From positions 2,480,001-2,544,000 of the forward strand of contig NZ_CP036348.1 in the NCBI RefSeq assembly GCF_007753095.1: a DNA stretch of 64,000 nucleotides, written 5' to 3'. The position numbers were made by a program, and so were the translations under genes. Below are positions 9,659 to 19,208 of this stretch, in pieces (the first letter of the stretch is position 1; each line of letters opens with the position of its first letter). The DNA comes from Rosistilla carotiformis. GTDB taxonomy: Bacteria; Planctomycetota; Planctomycetia; Pirellulales; Pirellulaceae. Below the pieces are notes generated by a model. That model did not search any database and was not told the DNA's origin. It was given only the letters and a program-made list of their open reading frames with translations.

Positions 9659-10729
9659 ATGCTCAAATCAAACCTTTCTCTACTCGTTGCGTTCGCAATT
9701 TTGGCCGCGGCGACTTCGACTACGATGGCGCAAACGCCATCCTCCGGCGCCGGGATCGACGACAGCAAAAGTCCCAAGGTCGGCAATGGGGCGACACCCG
9801 ACTTCATCACGGTTTCGCAAAAGCAGCCAGTCTCCGAACAGCCTTCGTTCACTCAGGGCGAATCGCAAAGTGATGTCGTCACTCTGTTTGAATGGACAGG
9901 AGCCAACCCGCGAACGGCAAAAATCGCCAAGATCAAATCGACAGACGGTCGCCAGTGGACGGTTCCCGCAAGGACCCATTTTCAGTTCGCCCCCAAAGCG
10001 TTCGATCTCTACAACGAGGCCAACAAAGTGACGCCTGCAGGACTGGCCGATGTCGACGTGAATCAGATACCCGTGATCGACGCTGGAGGAGACGAAGTCT
10101 TCACCGCCTATGTTTTTGGGGACAACTATTTTGAGTTTTACGTCAATGGCAAACTGCTGGCGGTCGACCCCGTTCCGATGACGCCGTTCAACAGCAATGT
10201 GATTCGCTTCAAAGCCCAGCGGCCGGTTACGATTGGCGTGATGGGGGTCGATTGGGAGGAGCGACTCGGGCTCGGCTTTGAACAATTCCGCGGGGCTCCC
10301 TTCCATCAAGGGGATGCCGGTTTGGTCGCCGTCATCAAGAACGCAGCTGGCGAAACGGTTTCCATCACCGACGAGCCCTGGAAGGCTCAGACGTTTTATG
10401 TCGCACCGCTGAAGTCGCCCGACTGCCTCGTCGTCGACGGCAGCCACCGAGACAGTTCCAAATGCAGCACCGAAGATGTTGAGGATGGGACAACTTGGTT
10501 CGCCGCTCATTGGCCGATCCCGCAAAATTGGGCTGCCGCCGATTTCAAGGATCATCATTGGCCCAACGCCGTCACCTTCACCAACGACTTCGTCGGGGTC
10601 AACAACAAGCCGGCCTACACCAACTTCACCGACCTGTTCGACGCGCCCGATGCCGACGCAAAATTCATCTGGTCATCCAGTCTGGTGCATGACAATCTCG
10701 TCCTGATGCGAACCACGATAGGCAAATAG
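9659..10729 (+). CDS. Secreted protein of unknown function
   Basis: A 356-residue protein with a clear Sec signal peptide (LLVAFAILAAATSTTMAQ, cleavage at about residue 25). An ATG at 9587 overlaps the stop of the preceding gene, but the ATG at 9659 is preferred because it is preceded by CAAGGA and puts the signal peptide at the N-terminus. The mature part is beta-rich, with EVFTAYVFGDNYFEFYVNGK and PVTIGVMGVDWEERLG, and several aromatic residues. I do not recognise a domain. The adjacent peroxiredoxin-like gene could be co-transcribed. Confidence 0.75.
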   Translation: MLKSNLSLLVAFAILAAATSTTMAQTPSSGAGIDDSKSPKVGNGATPDFITVSQKQPVSEQPSFTQGESQSDVVTLFEWTGANPRTAKIAKIKSTDGRQWTVPARTHFQFAPKAFDLYNEANKVTPAGLADVDVNQIPVIDAGGDEVFTAYVFGDNYFEFYVNGKLLAVDPVPMTPFNSNVIRFKAQRPVTIGVMGVDWEERLGLGFEQFRGAPFHQGDAGLVAVIKNAAGETVSITDEPWKAQTFYVAPLKSPDCLVVDGSHRDSSKCSTEDVEDGTTWFAAHWPIPQNWAAADFKDHHWPNAVTFTNDFVGVNNKPAYTNFTDLFDAPDADAKFIWSSSLVHDNLVLMRTTIGK

Positions 10730-10869
10730 CCAACGGAAGCCGCGTCGGTCCCGGTCGGTCGTCTCGCCTTGTGGTGGCCGCTGCGACACAATTTGCTACA
10801 CTCAGGCGATTCGGGAGCCCGTAACGTTTCTGGTCGCTCCCAATCGTTCCTTTCAATCGATTCACACGT

Positions 10870-12759
10870 ATGAAGCTTCACGCGCTGACTCTCGGCATCG
10901 TCCTGTTTGTCCTTACATCGACCGCGACGGCAGCCGATCCCAAGCCGCCTCGGCTCTTCCTCGATAAGAGCGAGCGGGTGGTGATGTTCCAACTCAATCG
11001 GCTCTCCAACGAGCAATTGGTGATGGTCCCTCGCGCCACCGACGATCCCAAATACAAACCTGTCTTCGCCACGATCCTGACTCGCGGTGGCCTGTCTCGA
11101 CAGGACCGCCAACAAGCCGCCGAAGGATTGGCGGTGCTCAACGGTACCAGCCCGGCGACCGAACTGCTCGCTGCGATCTCGGGGCTCGATGAAAGCGATT
11201 CCGAAGAGAAAGAAGTCGGCCGCCAGTTGGCCGCGATGCTGCTGGCTCAGTCGACCGCAGACCTGGCGGCTCAAAAGCAAGCCTTGATCGACGCGGTCGC
11301 TTCCGATTCGGCGATGCTTCGCGCCGTCGGATACGCCGGTCTGATCGCGGGAGATCAATCGGATCAGGCATGGGAACTGGCAACCGCCAGCTCGAACAGC
11401 AAGCTCGACTATTTAGATTCGATTTCGCTGCTACCCAAACCTAAGCTGCGATCGTCGCAGCGAGCGCATGTGATCGAACTGTTTGAGCAATCAAATGAGA
11501 AGCAAATGCGTCGCGCTGCGATCGGTGCGCTCCGCAGCATTCCGGCCGACCAAGCCGACACGTTTCGCCGCGTTGCAAAAACGATCGCCGAAAAGCCGCT
11601 GGTCGCCGAAGCGGTCTCGACGCTATTAAAGGTCCCCGCTGACGACCGCGATCCCTCGATCGCTCAACAAGTCGTCGCCAAGCTGATGCAGCTGGCCGAA
11701 GCAACCCCCGCCGCCGATCGGACCAAGCCCGCTTTTTTGAACGCGATGCAATTGGTCGATCAATTGATCGGCCTGATGCCGGTCGACCAGGCGCGCGACG
11801 TCCGCAAGCGACTCAGTGAAATCGCCGTCCGCGTCGTCCAGATCCACGCGGTGGAAGAGGAGATGCGATACGACGTTCCCTATTTCGTCGTTCAAGCGGG
11901 GAGCGAGGTGCAGGTCGTTTTGGTCAACGAAGACCTGATGCCGCACAACCTGGTGATCACCACGCCGGGCGACTTGAAAGAGGTTGCGGAGCTTGGTTCG
12001 GCCATGGATTCGACTCCCGGGCCGTCCGGAAAAATGCACGTTCCCGACAGCGACAAAGTGCTGCATTCGACATCGATGGTCGGAGCGCACCAGCGCGAGG
12101 CGCTGACCTTCACCGCGCCGGAGCAGCCGGGGGAATATCCTTATGTCTGCACTTTTCCTCGTCACTGGATGCGGATGTACGGCGTGATGGTCGTGGTCGA
12201 AGATCTCGATCTGTGGCTGAAGAATCCCGTCGAACCGAAGGATCCGATCGGCAACGATCGGGCGTTTATCAAGAGTTGGACGGTCGATGATTTTAAGCAG
12301 GATCTCGACCTCGCACTCCGCGGTCGGTCCCCAGAGATCGGCAAGCGAATCTTCACCGAAGCCAGCTGTGCACAGTGCCACAAGATGCAAGGCGAAGGGG
12401 GGGCGGTCGGTCCCGACCTGACCGACGTCGTCGCGCGTTGGAAGGGAGACCGGTTGGGCGTCTTGCAGGAGATCCTCGATCCTTCGCACAAGATCGACCC
12501 CAAATATGTCGTCCACGTCGTCCTGACCCTCGATGGCAAAGCGATCTCGGGAATCGTCGTCGAAGAGGACAAGAAGACGATCTCGCTGTTGGCCAATCCC
12601 GAATCGAAAGAGCCGACGGTGATCGATCGCGACGACATCGACATCATGAACAAATCATCGCAGTCGATGATGCCCAAGGCGCTGATGGATCGCTTCACTC
12701 AAGACGAGATCTACGAACTGATGTCCTACCTCGAATCGGCCGAAGCGGCGAAGCCATAG
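10870..12759 (+). CDS. Secreted fusion of HEAT-like repeats, azurin-type copper domain and cytochrome c
   Basis: A 629-residue periplasmic or surface protein. A signal peptide (to about residue 21) is followed by an alpha-helical, HEAT-like region to about 310; a cupredoxin domain at about 325-445; and a C-terminal haem domain at about 485-620 of the Pirellula/Verrucomicrobium type (TIGR02603-like). Type-1 copper ligands are visible: H359 in MPHNLV, then C427, H432 and M436 in CTFPRHWMRM, which is azurin spacing (C-x4-H-x3-M). The haem site is C500-A-Q-C503-H504, followed by GPDLTDV and an ILDPS motif. The arrangement suggests electron transfer between copper and haem within one chain; the donor and acceptor are unknown. 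Confidence 0.88.
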   Translation: MKLHALTLGIVLFVLTSTATAADPKPPRLFLDKSERVVMFQLNRLSNEQLVMVPRATDDPKYKPVFATILTRGGLSRQDRQQAAEGLAVLNGTSPATELLAAISGLDESDSEEKEVGRQLAAMLLAQSTADLAAQKQALIDAVASDSAMLRAVGYAGLIAGDQSDQAWELATASSNSKLDYLDSISLLPKPKLRSSQRAHVIELFEQSNEKQMRRAAIGALRSIPADQADTFRRVAKTIAEKPLVAEAVSTLLKVPADDRDPSIAQQVVAKLMQLAEATPAADRTKPAFLNAMQLVDQLIGLMPVDQARDVRKRLSEIAVRVVQIHAVEEEMRYDVPYFVVQAGSEVQVVLVNEDLMPHNLVITTPGDLKEVAELGSAMDSTPGPSGKMHVPDSDKVLHSTSMVGAHQREALTFTAPEQPGEYPYVCTFPRHWMRMYGVMVVVEDLDLWLKNPVEPKDPIGNDRAFIKSWTVDDFKQDLDLALRGRSPEIGKRIFTEASCAQCHKMQGEGGAVGPDLTDVVARWKGDRLGVLQEILDPSHKIDPKYVVHVVLTLDGKAISGIVVEEDKKTISLLANPESKEPTVIDRDDIDIMNKSSQSMMPKALMDRFTQDEIYELMSYLESAEAAKP

Positions 12760-12919
12760 GCAACGATCGAAATGGAATGCCCCTCCGAAAAGCTTACGAA
12801 ACGTTCGTTTTTGGGCCCTCCCATGGCTTCGCCGCGAGAGGGTGTAACCGAGCGGTAGCGAGGACGTTGCCGGTAGCTATTGCGTCGGGGGCAATGGGAT
12901 GCGAAGCGTTATTTAGCGG

Positions 12920-13315
12920 CTATCGCATCGATTGGCCCAGTCGCTCGGCTTGCGAACGGCGGAGGTCGTCGAGCACTTTTTGCAGCGCCCAATCGGGCGA
13001 GATGTTTGCTTCCGCTGCGTACCGCAACGCGGCTTGATGAATCTCCGCCGTCGTGGGGGAAACCGAATGCAGCCCGCCGCCATCGTACGAACGGATCCAC
13101 GGGATCGACACCGCCAGAAACAACGCCGCTCCCAACGCAGCCCAGCGGACGCGGCGGCGCGTCGCAGCGAGCCCCTGCCGATCCATCGCCGCTTCGATCG
13201 TGCGAGGTCGGAGATCGTCCGAGACGACAACGTACTCGCCGGCAGATCGGATGATCGCTTCGATCGCAGGCGGATCGCCAGGATCGGCGTCGACAAAATC
13301 GTGGTCGCCCATCAT
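12920..13315 (-). CDS. Single-span membrane protein, putative partner of the ECF sigma factor
   Basis: A 131-residue protein whose ATG overlaps the sigma-factor stop (ATGA, 4 bases), implying translational coupling. A cytoplasmic N-terminal part of about 55 residues is followed by one membrane span (RWAALGAALFLAVSIPWI, about 58-75) and an outer C-terminal region. This is the layout of membrane anti-sigma factors, but no zinc-binding HxxxCxxC motif is visible, so the anti-sigma role rests on position and topology alone. Confidence 0.65.
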   Translation of the reverse strand: MMGDHDFVDADPGDPPAIEAIIRSAGEYVVVSDDLRPRTIEAAMDRQGLAATRRRVRWAALGAALFLAVSIPWIRSYDGGGLHSVSPTTAEIHQAALRYAAEANISPDWALQKVLDDLRRSQAERLGQSMR

Positions 13316-13875
13316 CGCCGCTCCTCCACTTCGTCACCCCGCAACTCGATCTCCAGCTTGGCGATTCCATAGCGGTATCGACTTGCTGCGGTCGCCGGCG
13401 AGATCATCAAGACCTCGCCGATCTGTGCAAAAGTAAAGTTCTCCCAAATTTTCAGGGCAACGACTTCGCTTTGTTTCGGTGGCAAACGGCGCATCGCCGT
13501 CCAAACCAGCCGATACGTCTCCTCCTGTTCCAATTCATCGACCGGACATCGAGTCAACAGATCCAGGATCCCCGTTGCGAACCGCCAGCGTTTCTTGCGT
13601 CGCAAAATCAGCAACGACTCGTTGCGAACCATCTGCAACAGGTAAGGCCAGGGACGTTCGGCGCGGCGAAGCGTCCGCGGGTTGTCGGCCACTTTGACGA
13701 GCGCCGACTGCACCGCATCTTCGGCATCGTGTTGGTTGCGAGTGATCGTTGTGGCAAACCGAACCAACCGGCTGGAGGTCAAATCGTAGAGCCCCGAGAG
13801 CGCCGCAGCACCGCTTTCAGCGATGCGGTCAGCACATTCGCGAACCTGCTCGGAAATGGGGTCGATGTCACTCAT
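13312..13875 (-). CDS. ECF-type RNA polymerase sigma factor
   Basis: A 187-residue sigma-70 family factor with only regions 2 and 4. Region 2 spans about 30-95 (VRFATTITRNQHDAEDAVQSALVKVADN, then RPWPYLLQMVRNESL). Region 4 spans about 125-175 (LPPKQSEVVALKIWENFTFAQIGEVL with a helix-turn-helix ending ATAASRYRYGIAKL). It would direct polymerase to a stress or envelope regulon. Its stop overlaps the start of the membrane partner gene. The ABC-2 permease gene ends 55 bases upstream on the same strand, so co-transcription with the exporter operon is possible. Confidence 0.9.
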   Translation of the reverse strand: MSDIDPISEQVRECADRIAESGAAALSGLYDLTSSRLVRFATTITRNQHDAEDAVQSALVKVADNPRTLRRAERPWPYLLQMVRNESLLILRRKKRWRFATGILDLLTRCPVDELEQEETYRLVWTAMRRLPPKQSEVVALKIWENFTFAQIGEVLMISPATAASRYRYGIAKLEIELRGDEVEERR

Positions 13876-13930
13876 ACTGCCATGCTCGATGCGCGAACCG
13901 GGAAGATTTGTCTAAAAATCTTTAAAAGTC

Positions 13931-15553
13931 TCACCCATTGTCTAATATCGCCGAGGCCGCTTCGTCTTCACTCACGCGCGTTGGTGTCGCGACATGGCGG
14001 AACGAAAACTCGCGGAACAACAGGAACAGATTGATCATCGCCAAGGCGCCTCCGACAACCAAAGTCGCGGCCACGACAGCTTCATCCAATTTCTGATCGT
14101 CGAAAACGCGGAAGATCGTCCACATCCAATTGGTCGTTTCCTGAACGCCATAGAACGACGACGGCGAACCGGTCACGATCGCCATGAAGACCGACGGGAC
14201 CACGATTCCCAGCACCAACAGACTGCACATCGCGGCAAGCGCGAGCCCCATCGAATGCCCAAATCGCCGCGATAGAACCAGCATAATCAAGCGGACGGCA
14301 GACAAATACATCAGCAGGTATCCGATCATCAACAGCGCAAAGACCAGCGGTTGAATCGATCGGGCCACCAAAAGGCTGCACATTCCCAACGACAAGATCC
14401 CCGTCGCCGCCGTGGTCAACGCAAACATGTATCCGGTGCCGGGGCCGGGGATCATCCACAGCAGAAACATTCGGCCCAAGGTCGTTTCGGGCAATGTGCG
14501 AAGCACGCGGGGACTCAAATCGACCGACTCTCCCAACATCAACGTTCCCATCAACAGCCAATAGCCGCCCAACATGAGACAGCCGAACATCAGCACATCG
14601 TCGTCGTTGGACCAAAGAGCCAACGTGGCGATGCTGCCGATCCAGATCAATTGTTGCGCAAACATAATCCAACGCAGCGGCGTGGATCGGTTTTCGGTGA
14701 CCGGAGCGATCCGCGACGCCGCCGCTTTGACAAACAGCACCATGCACGAAACCGCAACCAGACCGAAGAGTGCGGTGAACAACAACGCTTCGAGATCCCA
14801 GATCAATTCCTGAGAATAGACAGCGCTTAACACGAAGATCGCCGTAAAGATCTCGGCAAGAAAGATCGTCGCCAACAGCATCAGCAGCGTCAACATCTGG
14901 GTCGCTCGGGTTTCCGCGACCGTCGACAACAGCAGTCCCCAGGTCGTCAATAAGACCGAAACTGTGAAGACGACCACAATCGTTGTCGCGATCATCGGCA
15001 GGTCGACACCTCGCAACAGGTAACAGAAGGCGAAGCAGGGGACCAGCACCGCAAAATAGACAAGCATTTGCAGCAGTGCACTTCCCAGCTTCCCGGTCAC
15101 GATCCGCAGCGCCGAGAGCTTTGTGATCGCCAGCATCTCAAACGTTCCCTCATCCAGTTCGGCCGCCAAGGAACGGTGAGCAGCTAAAGGGACCATCGCC
15201 AGCATCGGAATCGCTAACAGGAAATAGTAGCCGGTCATCATGTAGACACCCGACGGCACGTAATAGATATCCGGGGCGAGCGTGACGACCCCCACGGTCA
15301 TCCAAAACAGCGAGGCAATCAGCAGCAAGAAAAACGTTCCGCTGAACTGACGACTCTTCAGCGACTGCCGCGCTTCTTTGATCAAGATCGGATTCAGCCA
15401 CCGGGCCGCGCGATCGCTCCAACGATCGATCGTACCCCAAAATCCGGTGCGATCGACGTCGCAGACGTAGCGATGGTAAGCGTCGTCGGATTCGACCGGT
15501 TCGGTCGTTGGAAGGTCCTCAGCGACCAGTTCCGCGGTGATTGGTTCGTTCAT
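13931..15553 (-). CDS. ABC-2 type transporter permease
   Basis: A 540-residue integral membrane protein with about 12 hydrophobic spans. The region around residues 75-140 (LNPILIKEARQSLKSRQFSG, then PLAAHRSLAAELDEGTFEMLAITKLS) matches ABC-2 permeases, where the elbow-helix segment before the second span is diagnostic. The chosen ATG overlaps the stop of the ATP-binding subunit gene (ATGA); the frame extends 30 residues further upstream, but that part lies inside the neighbour. It pairs with the ATPase encoded directly upstream. The exported substrate is unknown. Confidence 0.88.
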   Translation of the reverse strand: MNEPITAELVAEDLPTTEPVESDDAYHRYVCDVDRTGFWGTIDRWSDRAARWLNPILIKEARQSLKSRQFSGTFFLLLIASLFWMTVGVVTLAPDIYYVPSGVYMMTGYYFLLAIPMLAMVPLAAHRSLAAELDEGTFEMLAITKLSALRIVTGKLGSALLQMLVYFAVLVPCFAFCYLLRGVDLPMIATTIVVVFTVSVLLTTWGLLLSTVAETRATQMLTLLMLLATIFLAEIFTAIFVLSAVYSQELIWDLEALLFTALFGLVAVSCMVLFVKAAASRIAPVTENRSTPLRWIMFAQQLIWIGSIATLALWSNDDDVLMFGCLMLGGYWLLMGTLMLGESVDLSPRVLRTLPETTLGRMFLLWMIPGPGTGYMFALTTAATGILSLGMCSLLVARSIQPLVFALLMIGYLLMYLSAVRLIMLVLSRRFGHSMGLALAAMCSLLVLGIVVPSVFMAIVTGSPSSFYGVQETTNWMWTIFRVFDDQKLDEAVVAATLVVGGALAMINLFLLFREFSFRHVATPTRVSEDEAASAILDNG

Positions 15554-16500
15554 TGCACCTGCCCCTTGGTCACTTGAAGGAACACGTCTTCCAAGGAATT
15601 GTGCTGCGGCGTGTATTCCAAAACCTCCAACCTCGCGTCGCACATCGCATGCAAAATCGCCACCTGATCCGCCTCGTCCCCCGCGATCGAAAACCGAATC
15701 GCGCCATCGACCTGGCGAACGTTGTTCGCTCGCGAATCGGACTGCAGCATCTCGAGTGCTCGGGCGTCGTCCGACGCGACGCGAACCAAAAGGTCACGCG
15801 TCGGTTGCAGCGTGCGACGAATGTCATCGACGCTTCCAGTCGCCAACAATTTGCCTCGCTCGATGATCCCGATCCGGTCGCACATCTCCGCCAGTTCGGT
15901 CAGGATATGGCTGCTGATCAGGATCGTCTTGCCATCGGCTGCCAGCGCCCGAATGATCTGACGTAATTCGATGCGGGCTCGCGGATCCAGCCCCGCCGCC
16001 GGTTCGTCCAACACCAAGACAGCCGGATCGTGGATCAAGGCGCGTCCCAGGCAAAGTCGCTGGCGCATCCCTTTGCTGAGTCCCCGCATCGGCTTGGTCG
16101 CCAGCGGACGCAGCCCCGTAAATTCCATCACCCAACGCAACCGCCGCGTACGATCGCGACCGACCAAACCATAAGAACGGGCGAAGAAGTCGAGGTATTC
16201 GATGCAGTTCGTATCGCCGTAGGTGCCAAAGCTGTCGGGCATGAATCCCAACCGACCGCGCACCCGATCGGGATCGTTCACGCTGGAAAGTCCTTCGACC
16301 AAGGCGTCGCCGGAGGTGGGCAGTTCGAGCGTCGCGAGGATTCGCATGCTGGTCGTCTTCCCGGCTCCGTTGGGGCCGATGTAGCCGAACACGCTGCCGC
16401 GGGGGACCTCAAACGAAACATGGTCGACCGCTTGCGTATCGCCAAAGCTGCGGCAGAGGTCGCGGATTTCGATCATCGGTCCGTCGTATCCGGTGGTCAT
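15550..16500 (-). CDS. ABC transporter ATP-binding protein
   Basis: A 316-residue ABC ATPase. The nucleotide-binding motifs are intact: Walker A GPNGAGKTT, signature LSKGMRQR, Walker B VLVLDEP and switch histidine in SSHIL. A C-terminal extension of about 90 residues (ending NSLEDVFLQVTKG) is typical of DrrA/CcmA-like exporter ATPases paired with ABC-2 permeases. The stop overlaps the permease start and the start overlaps the stop of the upstream gene, each by 4 bases, so the cluster is tightly translated as a unit. Confidence 0.95.
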   Translation of the reverse strand: MTTGYDGPMIEIRDLCRSFGDTQAVDHVSFEVPRGSVFGYIGPNGAGKTTSMRILATLELPTSGDALVEGLSSVNDPDRVRGRLGFMPDSFGTYGDTNCIEYLDFFARSYGLVGRDRTRRLRWVMEFTGLRPLATKPMRGLSKGMRQRLCLGRALIHDPAVLVLDEPAAGLDPRARIELRQIIRALAADGKTILISSHILTELAEMCDRIGIIERGKLLATGSVDDIRRTLQPTRDLLVRVASDDARALEMLQSDSRANNVRQVDGAIRFSIAGDEADQVAILHAMCDARLEVLEYTPQHNSLEDVFLQVTKGQVQ

Positions 16501-18719
16501 GGCAGCTCTCCCATGATCACGTGGACGCTTCCCTCGGTCCGAGCGTCGCTGACGCCCAACGCATCACTCTGCAACTGCGTCGTCGCCAAAAAATGATCGT
16601 TCGGCAGCGAACCGAGCCATTGATTTAACTGCTGTTCCAATGACGTGAGCTCCGCGTTGGTCGAATGATTGCTGTAACCATCGTTATGAAGAACGGGGAC
16701 CGGCGAATCGATCCGCAATGGGGCGACGTCGATCAACGTGTTGGGCGAGGTGCTTTGCGATCGATTCATCGTGGCCGCTTCACCCGCTGGTACGTCGCGT
16801 GCAACCCACAACTGCCCCTTCGCGTCGGCAGCGATAACGCACGCCAGCGGGTGCGCCGATTGATTGCGGACCAACAACGAATCGTCCGACCGATCGAAGC
16901 CGATTTTTGGCGGGACCGCTTGCGGTTGCAGCGTCATGTATTGCACCTGAGTCCGTGCCGGCAAAAACTGTCCCGTGTAGCGGTAGTCGGTCTCCGAAGC
17001 ATCGATCGCGCGCCGCGAGCTCTGGTTGCTGGGAGGGCGATAGCGGTTCTGAACCGCGGTGTTGCGGATCGGAAAGAGCGCCGTCTGATCCGGCAATTGA
17101 ATGCCATCGGCGCGACCAAACGAAGAAAAATAGGTCTGCCGGTTTTGCGAAACGCAATAGCCGGCATCGGTATCCTGCCAGGTCAGTTGCCGTGCGCGGA
17201 CGCGCGTCTGCCATCCGTCGGCCAGCAATGCGTAAGCGAACAATCCCAACGTCAACAACAACGCCAAGGCGGGAGCGAAAAAGAGGAGCAAGTGAAGCCG
17301 CGCGTGCCTGCGGAAAAACAGGTAGCCGACCGGCCCAATCACGATCACAAACAGGGTGTTCAGAGCGAAGAACAACTTCACCGGCGGCCCGCCCACCGCT
17401 TCGATCAACCACTTCCAATAATGATCGTCGCCGCGACGCACATCGATTCCGTTGCGCTGCGTCCAAACAAGTTGTTTCGGACCGTAGAGATCGCGAACCG
17501 TCTGCCACAACTGAAACGAACCGGGAAAGGGATAGGGATCGTCGATCGCAGTGATCGTCCCCAGCCCCATGCGCGTCGTCCTCAACATCGCGCTCAGTTC
17601 GGATGGCGATTGAATCGCCGCGGCGGGATGCTTCTCCTTCTCCATCGCTTCGAAGACCTCTTTCCGCAGCGACAGTTCCACGCCAAGCTGCTGCCATTCC
17701 CAATTCTGAGACTGTTTTGTCACTTCGCCCCAATGTTCCAACTCCAACGGGGTCGTATCGTTGGCCGCGTTCAGATCGAGCGATCGTCGGACAGCCGACG
17801 CGTCGGCGACTTTTCCCGCCGCCACCGGTTTCAATTGCACGCTACCGATGGGAAATTCAAAACCTTGGGCGTCGTAGATCCATAGATTCCCACCGGCGGC
17901 AATCCAATCGGTCAACGCCTTAAAAGGCTCCGCATGACGCGCGATCTCCTGGAGCGTCGATGCCTGGACGATGATCGCGTCCAACTGCGAATACCCCAAC
18001 CAAGATCGGTACATCGTGTGCGGATCGCTGTCGATCGCACGGAACTGAACCCAAGCCGACTGGACTCGTGTCGCAAGGTCTCGCAACTCCGTGTCGCTAA
18101 GATTTTTCTTGTCGGTCGATTCGTCGAGTGGACCATCGCCAAGCAGCGTGACCAGCGAGCGCACGTCGGGGTATCGCGCCGACGGCGCTGCTGCCATTGC
18201 TGCTTTTGCGTTTGCAACGTTGCGGGATGGATGCAGGATGCCAACCGACGTGTGCTGTTCCGCGTAACGCGTCTCCAATCTATCGATCGAAAACGTCCCT
18301 CGTCCCTTCTCGACCGGCTCCCCCGATTCGATCAACTGGACCGTCAGCTGGCTCCAAGGAACATAATAAGGAACGTAGACGACAAACCGCTCCCCCGTCG
18401 AATCCTGCGGAACGGTGCAGCGAACATGGAAATCGAAATCGAGTTGCGTGGTATCGTTGCCGCGTGGCGACAAGACGACATCAAAGGTTCGGTCGGCGGG
18501 GAACGTTGGCGTTTTTGGGAACAAACGCAAATACAGCGGTTGGTATCCGTTGGCAGCCAGCTTGGGAGTCGCAATCGTCATCCCCACGCTGCGTTGTCGC
18601 GGCAACGTCGACAGCGCGCCGATATGGACCAAACCGGCACCATCCTGGCCAAACGACGGACCGCTGCCAATGATCGCAGTCGCCCCAAGCAGCCAATAGA
18701 AACAGACGCATCGGATCAC
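16497..18719 (-). CDS. Membrane protein of the ABC exporter operon, function unknown
   Basis: A 740-residue protein starting with GTG (GTGA overlap with the preceding small gene's stop). A signal peptide at the N-terminus is followed by a large extracytoplasmic region (to about 440), two membrane spans around 445-495 (LFFALNTLFVIVIGPVGYLFF and LLLFFAPALALLLTLGLFAYAL) and a further extracytoplasmic beta-rich part. The layout resembles GldG- or DUF4350-like auxiliary proteins of ABC-2 exporters, but I see no diagnostic motif. Position and translational coupling argue that it works with the ATPase and permease. Confidence 0.8.
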   Translation of the reverse strand: MIRCVCFYWLLGATAIIGSGPSFGQDGAGLVHIGALSTLPRQRSVGMTIATPKLAANGYQPLYLRLFPKTPTFPADRTFDVVLSPRGNDTTQLDFDFHVRCTVPQDSTGERFVVYVPYYVPWSQLTVQLIESGEPVEKGRGTFSIDRLETRYAEQHTSVGILHPSRNVANAKAAMAAAPSARYPDVRSLVTLLGDGPLDESTDKKNLSDTELRDLATRVQSAWVQFRAIDSDPHTMYRSWLGYSQLDAIIVQASTLQEIARHAEPFKALTDWIAAGGNLWIYDAQGFEFPIGSVQLKPVAAGKVADASAVRRSLDLNAANDTTPLELEHWGEVTKQSQNWEWQQLGVELSLRKEVFEAMEKEKHPAAAIQSPSELSAMLRTTRMGLGTITAIDDPYPFPGSFQLWQTVRDLYGPKQLVWTQRNGIDVRRGDDHYWKWLIEAVGGPPVKLFFALNTLFVIVIGPVGYLFFRRHARLHLLLFFAPALALLLTLGLFAYALLADGWQTRVRARQLTWQDTDAGYCVSQNRQTYFSSFGRADGIQLPDQTALFPIRNTAVQNRYRPPSNQSSRRAIDASETDYRYTGQFLPARTQVQYMTLQPQAVPPKIGFDRSDDSLLVRNQSAHPLACVIAADAKGQLWVARDVPAGEAATMNRSQSTSPNTLIDVAPLRIDSPVPVLHNDGYSNHSTNAELTSLEQQLNQWLGSLPNDHFLATTQLQSDALGVSDARTEGSVHVIMGELP

Positions 18720-19036
18720 TGTGGCTCCTCCGCGGCATCGCGTTGATCAACGACCGGCGGCTGCAACCGCGAACGGGTCGGTTGCAAGATCGATCCGGTC
18801 ATCGATGCAAACAGTGACGCCAGCGCAAAGGCCAACGCGTACATCGCAAAACAACCGATCGCCGTCGCCAAGACCACCGCGACACATTGAGCCCAGAAAA
18901 CGTTTTCGAGGATCGCGGCGCGAAAGACCCACATCAGCATCGCGCACAGCGTGACCAGAAGCATTAAAAAACGCAGCGACCACTGTGGCATCGCTCGCTC
19001 GGACGATGCATGGGGTTCCGATGAGATGTTGGACAT
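18716..19036 (-). CDS. Small two-span membrane protein, first gene of the ABC exporter operon
   Basis: A 106-residue protein with two predicted spans at about 19-40 (WSLRFLMLLVTLCAMLMWVFRA) and 48-80 (ending FALASLFASM), and polar ends. No family is recognised. Its stop overlaps the GTG start of the 740-residue gene by 4 bases (GTGA), so it begins the four-gene exporter unit reading leftward. Confidence 0.7.
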   Translation of the reverse strand: MSNISSEPHASSERAMPQWSLRFLMLLVTLCAMLMWVFRAAILENVFWAQCVAVVLATAIGCFAMYALAFALASLFASMTGSILQPTRSRLQPPVVDQRDAAEEPQ

Positions 19037-19123
19037 GGCAGACGCTATCGATGCGTGGATCGATTCGAAAAGAAGCGTCTAGTGTAGCGTGTTCTGCTGA
19101 AACATGCTCGCAGGGAACCGTGA

Positions 19124-19142
19124 GGCAGACGCGTCGTCTGCC
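19124..19142. repeat. Perfect hairpin, GGCAGACG arms
   Basis: Two 8-base arms (GGCAGACG and CGTCTGCC) flank a 3-base loop. A second, looser copy of the same word (CAGACGCGGTGGTCTGCC) follows about 15 bases later. It lies about 67 bases beyond the stop of the leftward gene at 19209, between two minus-strand genes. It could be a terminator without a clear T-run or a dispersed palindromic repeat. Confidence 0.5.
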
Positions 19143-19208
19143 TTGTCCTGTCCAACCGACAGACGCGGTGGTCTGCCATTGATTTCGATCGCTCGATCGC
19201 GGCGGCGA

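Noticed and set aside
16665-17885. 406-codon rightward frame opposite the 740-residue exporter-operon gene
   Set aside because: Arg/Gln-rich shadow; the leftward gene is coupled to its neighbours at both ends.
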